Positions 59,595 to 64,000 of a DNA stretch of 64,000 bases are shown here, one piece after another (positions within the stretch are counted from its first letter, which is position 1; every line of letters starts with the position of its first letter). The notes under the pieces were generated by a model that saw only the letters and a program-made list of their open reading frames with translations, was not told where the DNA came from and made no database searches. Both the position numbers and the translations under genes were made by a program. The DNA is from Nitrospira sp. (lineage in GTDB: Bacteria; Nitrospirota; Nitrospiria; Nitrospirales; Nitrospiraceae), in NCBI GenBank assembly GCA_020853775.1, contig JADYYH010000004.1:1-64000 (forward strand). Direction: 5' to 3'.

Positions 59595-61295
59595 CTACGC
59601 AGCGACGCTCGGCGCGATCGCACAAGGCGCCATGATGGCGTCGACCATGCCATGAATGATTTTTTTATTGGCGGGACAGAGGGTGGCAAGGATTCCCCCC
59701 AGTTCGGCCTTGTCGCCGGCGACAAAATAATACGGAGATAAGCGAACCCGCCCCGACATCGGCACCATCGTGTCACGTTGTTCATCCCAATAGGAAGCTT
59801 CGAACAAGCGGCCCTTGTGGAATTCCTGAAGTACGTAAGGAGTGGTCGGGAAGGACTGCAGCGCCTGCTCCAGCGCGGCGGCCCATTCCACTTGCGGCAG
59901 GTCATGCCCGATGGAGACGCCCCGGCTGCCCCAGGCCAATTCGGAAAATCCGGAGGGCTTGACCACCAACTGCCGTTCCTTCTGCGTCGTGTGGGCCAGG
60001 CGGCGAAAATCGGACACGGCCCGCCCGCTGATGGAGAGATGCGGGATGACGGCGGTCGGAGGCACCGGTTGCGGGTCGAGAATCCAGGTGCGAGGGAGTA
60101 ATTGTCGCAAGGTCGTTCTTGTCTCGGCGGGCAATGTCTGTTCCCAGAATGGCTCAAGCTCGGGGTGATGGAACAGCCCGAAGGCGAGCTTTTCCTCCAA
60201 GGCCGGCTTGTAAGGCGGCGTGACCGCCACGTGTCCTTTCTTGGCAGCATACATCATGAGCTCGGCTTTGGGGATGTTCTTCAAGTCGAAGAGCTCAAAA
60301 AACCGGTAGAGCAACCCGATCCTCCGCAATCCTTGCTCATCCTGAAGAAACAGCCCCTCATCGGTACAACGAATCGCTCGCGGTTCGACATAAAACGCCT
60401 GAAAGCCGATGTCGCGCAGGCGCTGGGCCATCCATTCCATCTCGGGGCGGTACTCTTTCGCCTCATCGGAGACGACAATCGCAAGACACCCGTCCTGGTC
60501 GCCCTGCTGAGCACGCAGCATCGCGGCGAACCCCTGCAACATCCCGTCACGACCGGCAATCAGGGGAGTCCGTTCGGATGGTGTAGAACCGGACGAGTGG
60601 ACGAGGCCGAGTTGAGCATCATAGGTGCGTGTCATGCAGGCCGTGAGGCCGATTCCGCCGGGAACGGAATCGAGCTCCGTGATCACCATGCCGTCGGTTG
60701 TCGGGATCACATCGGGCCGAATGATACCGGGTATGAGGTTGCGAAACCGGTTCATCCGGCTGAAGGTGATGAGGGATTCCGGTTTGCCCTGATCGAGATA
60801 GGCCGCAACCCATCCTGGCTGGGTCCCGCGGGCACTCTCGTGGTAGAGACGGTTCAAGGCCCGGTAAAAGGCCAGCAGGTCCTGCCCTAACCGCTGAAAA
60901 AATATGACTTCAGACGACGAAAGTGGAAAGGGAGTCGGAGAGAGGCGGAAGCGTACCGGGGAAACTCCAGAACCGGCCGTGGCTGTGCCCTGATCCGTTT
61001 CGGCGGAGCCATAGACTCCGGCGTGAACGAGCGCATCACGGATTGCGAGACAACGTCGGCGGGCTTCGTCGGAGTTCAACGGCTCACGTGAATGTTGTGC
61101 CAGTGCCAATGCAATATCCTCGATGCTCGCAGCGCAGTCGCATGCTTCGCAGTCGCGGTCGGATTCGAGGTGGAGCAAATCGTACCATGGGCTCTTGCAC
61201 GGGTACAAGTCGCGACGGCGCCAGAGAGGCTCGCCGATGACTTCTGCCACCAGCCACAGGCTCGTGATGGCAAAAATGCCGAATAGTAGGACCAC
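59595..61295 (-). CDS. Large conserved hypothetical protein, ATP-grasp-like
   Basis: The 566-residue protein has an N-terminal hydrophobic stretch (LFGIFAITSLWLVAEVI) that may be an artefact of an early start; an alternative ATG lies inside. The C-terminal half has features of circularly permuted or glutathionylspermidine-synthase-like ATP-grasp proteins: LVVKPSGFSELAWGSRGVSIG (Lys and a Gly loop), YVLQEFHKGRLFEASYWD and GRVRLSPYYFV. The middle part contains MVITELDSVPGGIGLTACM, resembling the substrate domain. Substrate and reaction are unknown. It is divergent from the YkgJ-DUF2156 gene. Confidence 0.7.
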   Translation of the reverse strand: MVLLFGIFAITSLWLVAEVIGEPLWRRRDLYPCKSPWYDLLHLESDRDCEACDCAASIEDIALALAQHSREPLNSDEARRRCLAIRDALVHAGVYGSAETDQGTATAGSGVSPVRFRLSPTPFPLSSSEVIFFQRLGQDLLAFYRALNRLYHESARGTQPGWVAAYLDQGKPESLITFSRMNRFRNLIPGIIRPDVIPTTDGMVITELDSVPGGIGLTACMTRTYDAQLGLVHSSGSTPSERTPLIAGRDGMLQGFAAMLRAQQGDQDGCLAIVVSDEAKEYRPEMEWMAQRLRDIGFQAFYVEPRAIRCTDEGLFLQDEQGLRRIGLLYRFFELFDLKNIPKAELMMYAAKKGHVAVTPPYKPALEEKLAFGLFHHPELEPFWEQTLPAETRTTLRQLLPRTWILDPQPVPPTAVIPHLSISGRAVSDFRRLAHTTQKERQLVVKPSGFSELAWGSRGVSIGHDLPQVEWAAALEQALQSFPTTPYVLQEFHKGRLFEASYWDEQRDTMVPMSGRVRLSPYYFVAGDKAELGGILATLCPANKKIIHGMVDAIMAPCAIAPSVAA

Positions 61296-61327
61296 GTGCA
61301 GGTTAGTGTTACAATGCCGGCCAGCTC

Positions 61328-62836
61328 ATGACGAGTCCACTCGTTCCAATCTCCCCAGCGAGTCCCGCACGACCCGTAGGGCAGTCTCTCCTGCAGATCG
61401 TGCCGAGCACGTCTTGTCTTCAGTGCGATGTGTGTTGCCGGTTTCCCGAGAAGGACAGCTTCTTGCGCCCCTTCTTCACGGGCGATGAGATCCGGGCAGC
61501 GGTCGCGGCCGGCCTGGCACCGGAACTGTTTCCGTCTACCGAAGGCGCACAAATTAATCTGGTCCCGAATCCGGCTGGTGAAGGATATGCCTGCCCGGCC
61601 TTCGACAGTGGGACCTCGCACTGTCGGATCTATGAGGTCCGCCCGCTGGACTGTCGACTCTATCCGTTTGCCTTGATGTGGGATGCTGAGCGCACCCATG
61701 TTCTCCTCGGGTGGGATACGAAGTGCCCCTATATGCGCGAGGCCCCCTCGTCGCTGGTGGACCAGGCAGTCGATGCGGTGGCGCAATGGATTGAAGCGGA
61801 TGAGCGGGTGGACACGCTGGTTCGGTATCCCAGGCTTATCGGACGCTTTCAGGACGATGTCATCCCCTTGCGTACATTGGCACGGGTGACCGAACGTGTG
61901 CAGCAAGGAAAGGCGCGGATAACCAGGCATCCCCTGAGGATTCAGGACCGAGGGCGGATAGAAGCCGCAGTAGCCCTCGCCGCCGGGTTTCAAGAGACCC
62001 CGCTCGCGGCGGCGTCATTCGCCTACCATTACATCTGGCGACATCGGTTGACCTATACGTGGGCCGACCTGGAGGGGCATCTGTGCCTGTTCGCCGAATC
62101 GCCCGACGGGATATTCCTGGCCTTGCCTCCCTTGGGGGAAGGCCCCATCGATCAGCCGACGGCCGAAGCCTTTCGCGTCATGCGGGACTGGAATGGCGAT
62201 TCTCCCGTCAGCCGCATGGACAATGTTCCGGAGGCCTGCGTTCCCGCATTGCGTGCGTTGGGATATGAGGTGCGTGAAAAAGAGCCGGACTATCTCTACG
62301 CTGCGGCGGATCTCGTCGACCTTGCAGGAGAAGCGTACCGATCACCTCGCGCAGCCTGCAATCGCTTCATGCGCGAGCATGGCGGGGTGCTGGAACCCTA
62401 CGATGCTCGCGATCAGACGGCTTGTGTGAGTCTGTTTCGTGAATGGAGAGAACAGAAGCTGCGGTCCGGATCGGATGAGTGGGCCAATGCTCTGTTGGAT
62501 GATGCCGTCGGAGCCCATGAGACAGCGTTGTCGGCACATACTGAGTTGGGCCTCACTGGAGCAGTGGTGCGAGTCGGGGGGCGCATTCGAGCCTATACGA
62601 TGGGGCTGTGGCTCAATCAATCTGTGTTCTGTGTCTTGCTGGAAGTGGCGGATCGGGATATGGTGGGGGCCGGCGCGTTCGTGTTTCGTGAATTCTGTCG
62701 CCAAGCGCTCGCCAAAGGTGCATGTTGGATCAATACGATGGATGATTCCGGTCTTCCGAGTCTGGCGAAAGCCAAGCATTGGTATCATCCTGCCCGATTG
62801 CTGCCGAATTATGTTGTGACGGAGTGCCGACGATGA
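61328..62836 (+). CDS. YkgJ-type cysteine-cluster domain fused to DUF2156-like acyltransferase
   Basis: The 502-residue protein joins two modules. Residues 25-190 form a YkgJ/DUF-type Fe/Zn cluster domain: CLQCDVCC (Cys30, 33, 36, 37), then YACPAFDS and CRIYEVRPLDCRLYPF with further Cys. Residues about 225-502 resemble the DUF2156 (phosphatidylglycerol lysyltransferase C-terminal) GNAT fold: RMDNVPEACVPALRALGYEV, KEPDYLYAAADLVDL, FMREHGG, and a terminal WINTMDDSGLPSLAKAKHWYHP that is typical of the family. The acyl donor (possibly aminoacyl-tRNA) is unknown. Its last bases overlap the next gene (ATGA). Confidence 0.85.
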   Translation: MTSPLVPISPASPARPVGQSLLQIVPSTSCLQCDVCCRFPEKDSFLRPFFTGDEIRAAVAAGLAPELFPSTEGAQINLVPNPAGEGYACPAFDSGTSHCRIYEVRPLDCRLYPFALMWDAERTHVLLGWDTKCPYMREAPSSLVDQAVDAVAQWIEADERVDTLVRYPRLIGRFQDDVIPLRTLARVTERVQQGKARITRHPLRIQDRGRIEAAVALAAGFQETPLAAASFAYHYIWRHRLTYTWADLEGHLCLFAESPDGIFLALPPLGEGPIDQPTAEAFRVMRDWNGDSPVSRMDNVPEACVPALRALGYEVREKEPDYLYAAADLVDLAGEAYRSPRAACNRFMREHGGVLEPYDARDQTACVSLFREWREQKLRSGSDEWANALLDDAVGAHETALSAHTELGLTGAVVRVGGRIRAYTMGLWLNQSVFCVLLEVADRDMVGAGAFVFREFCRQALAKGACWINTMDDSGLPSLAKAKHWYHPARLLPNYVVTECRR

Positions 62837-64000
62837 CCGCCTCGTCCCTTCCAGGTTTTTCCCGCCGATCCTATCCGTGGCTTCCTGTGCTGATCGTGGG
62901 TATGACGATTGTGGCGCTGGTAATCGGCGTGGTCATGCTGCGGTCGATCGAGGTGCGGATGGTTGAAGCCACGGGAGAAAACCTCACCCTCGCCTCGGCG
63001 GAGATTGCGGACAAACTCGACCGCCTGCTCTTCGAGCGTCATGCGGATGTGCGCATGATGGCGCGCGCGTTCACCGACCGGTCTGTCGATAACAAATATA
63101 TCAATGAATATCTGCAGTGGATGAAGGAGACCTACGCGCCGGTCTATCTCTGGCTGGGGGTGACGGATCCTCATGGACGCATGATTGCGGCAACGGATTC
63201 GTCCGCCATCGGCCAGGACTATAGTCGGAGCGGCTGGTTCGAACGCGTGCGGCAGACCGGCACGGTGCAGGTCGATGAAGTCGAGATTCACGAATCGAAT
63301 CACAAGATCGAGTCGATTGCCTTTACGGCTCCCATTGTCAATGTGAACGGGCAGTTTCTCGGTGCGGTCACAACCCGCATCGGGCTGCCGATGTTGGAGG
63401 ATGTGCTGATCGAGACGGTGCGTGAAATTCAGCAGACCGACGGTGTGGGCGGACAGTTCGAATATCAGTTCTTGACCAAGGCAGGGGTTGTGTTTGTGGA
63501 TTCCGCGGCACCTAGTGTGGAACGGGCCAATCTCCGCGAAATGGGGTTGCCCTCGGTGTTGCTGAGTGGCTCGGGCAAGGCCGGGTATGTTGAGGAAATA
63601 CACGTGCGCCGGCACGTACCGGTGGTGACGGGCTATTCGCAAACCAAGGGCTATAGCGAATACTCCGGCCTGCAGTGGACGATTCTGTTGCGCATGGATC
63701 GCGACGTCATTCTGTTGCCGATCCGGGCGATGATGTGGAAACTGGGCATTGCCGGTGTGGTGGTGTGGGTCCCGATGGTGGGGTTGCTGCTCTGGGCCAC
63801 CGGACGATTGCGCGAGCAGCATCGGCAAGCGCAGCAAGAGAGCGAATGGGCGCGCGCGGCGGAGGCGGCCCTCTTGCAGAGTCAGGAACGGAACCGGGTG
63901 ATCGTCGATACGGCCTTGGACGCCGTGATTTCCATGGATGCCGGCGGCATCATCACGGATTGGAATGCGCAGGCCGTCAACATTTTCGGGTGGGAACGCG
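62833..64000 (+). CDS. Membrane sensor kinase or PAS signalling protein, 3' end outside the window
   Basis: The frame opens at ATG 62833, overlapping the previous stop codon by ATGA, and runs 389 codons to the window edge without a stop. It has a first helix (LPVLIVGMTIVALVIGVVML), then a Cache-like periplasmic sensor (LASAEIADKLDRLLFERHADV; LWLGVTDPHGRMIAATDSSAIG; FTAPIVNVNGQFLGAVTTRIGL). A second helix (LGIAGVVVWVPMVGLLLWATG), a coiled coil, and the start of a PAS domain (NRVIVDTALDAVISMDAGGIITDWN) follow. A histidine kinase or GGDEF output is expected downstream. Confidence 0.87.
   Translation, partial: MTASSLPGFSRRSYPWLPVLIVGMTIVALVIGVVMLRSIEVRMVEATGENLTLASAEIADKLDRLLFERHADVRMMARAFTDRSVDNKYINEYLQWMKETYAPVYLWLGVTDPHGRMIAATDSSAIGQDYSRSGWFERVRQTGTVQVDEVEIHESNHKIESIAFTAPIVNVNGQFLGAVTTRIGLPMLEDVLIETVREIQQTDGVGGQFEYQFLTKAGVVFVDSAAPSVERANLREMGLPSVLLSGSGKAGYVEEIHVRRHVPVVTGYSQTKGYSEYSGLQWTILLRMDRDVILLPIRAMMWKLGIAGVVVWVPMVGLLLWATGRLREQHRQAQQESEWARAAEAALLQSQERNRVIVDTALDAVISMDAGGIITDWNAQAVNIFGWER

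Noticed and set aside
62809-63837. A 342-codon minus-strand frame
   Set aside because: Antisense to the Cache/PAS sensor gene, which is open to the window edge and coupled to the upstream gene by ATGA.
1-64000. CRISPR arrays, tRNA/rRNA genes, toxin-antitoxin pairs and complete prophage or IS elements
   Set aside because: No spaced direct repeats of CRISPR type, no cloverleaf-like sequences and no transposase, integrase or phage structural motifs were recognised on either strand.

Overview
The window is a GC-rich, gene-dense bacterial chromosome segment with Gram-negative envelope genes: FadL- and FapF-like outer-membrane barrels, an AsmA-like protein, many lipoproteins, a PBP1b-type synthase and a bactofilin. 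The overall style (several complex histidine kinases, sigma-54 signals, a Tll0287-type heme protein, two kinds of hairpin-rich intergenic repeat) best fits a Nitrospira-like member of the Nitrospirota. That placement is inferred from gene style and recall of such repeats; no rRNA or other marker gene is present to settle it.

Region 1 (about 0.9-7.5 kb) is the most interesting. An NtrC-family activator with a degenerate receiver domain and a good sigma-54 promoter of its own stands upstream of a locus that resembles, but is not identical to, a Fap functional-amyloid operon. It encodes a secreted Gly/Asn-rich repeat protein, two small exported proteins with a double-glycine processing motif, an exported C39 cysteine peptidase (FapD-like) between them, and a FapF-like outer-membrane channel. 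The repeat protein and both small proteins end in the same QN-rich motif. A 207-bp palindromic repeat element sits between the small-protein genes and the channel gene.

Region 2 (8.3-11.0 kb) is a visibly AT-richer, horizontally acquired type II restriction-modification island: Vsr endonuclease, C5 cytosine methyltransferase and a PD-(D/E)XK-like endonuclease. Region 3 (11.2-46.5 kb) is ordinary core and housekeeping DNA: VF530, YaeQ, SUI1, AlkD-like, SDRs, flavoproteins, AsmA, lipoproteins, FKBP, glutathionyl-hydroquinone reductase, an ankyrin/beta-barrel fusion, a sodium:solute symporter, a hybrid histidine kinase, FadL, PBP1b, bactofilin and an AI-2E exporter.

Region 4 (46.6-51.4 kb, minus strand) is a signalling operon: a stand-alone receiver, a histidine kinase fused to a Rossmann-type nucleotide-binding domain, a membrane Cache/HAMP/PAS kinase and an exported Tll0287-like c-heme protein. 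It is preceded by a sigma-54 promoter and two tandem copies of a CACCAG-N2-CTGGTG palindrome at enhancer distance. Region 5 (51.5-64 kb) holds a BolA/monothiol glutaredoxin pair, a HAD-UbiA fusion, a tightly packed six-gene operon (KamA-type aminomutase, dCTP deaminase, membrane protein, TIGR04283 and TIGR04282 glycosyltransferases, SDR), an ATP-grasp-like protein divergent from a YkgJ-DUF2156 fusion, and the 5' part of another sensor kinase cut by the window end.

No tRNA, rRNA, CRISPR array, complete insertion sequence or replication origin was recognised.
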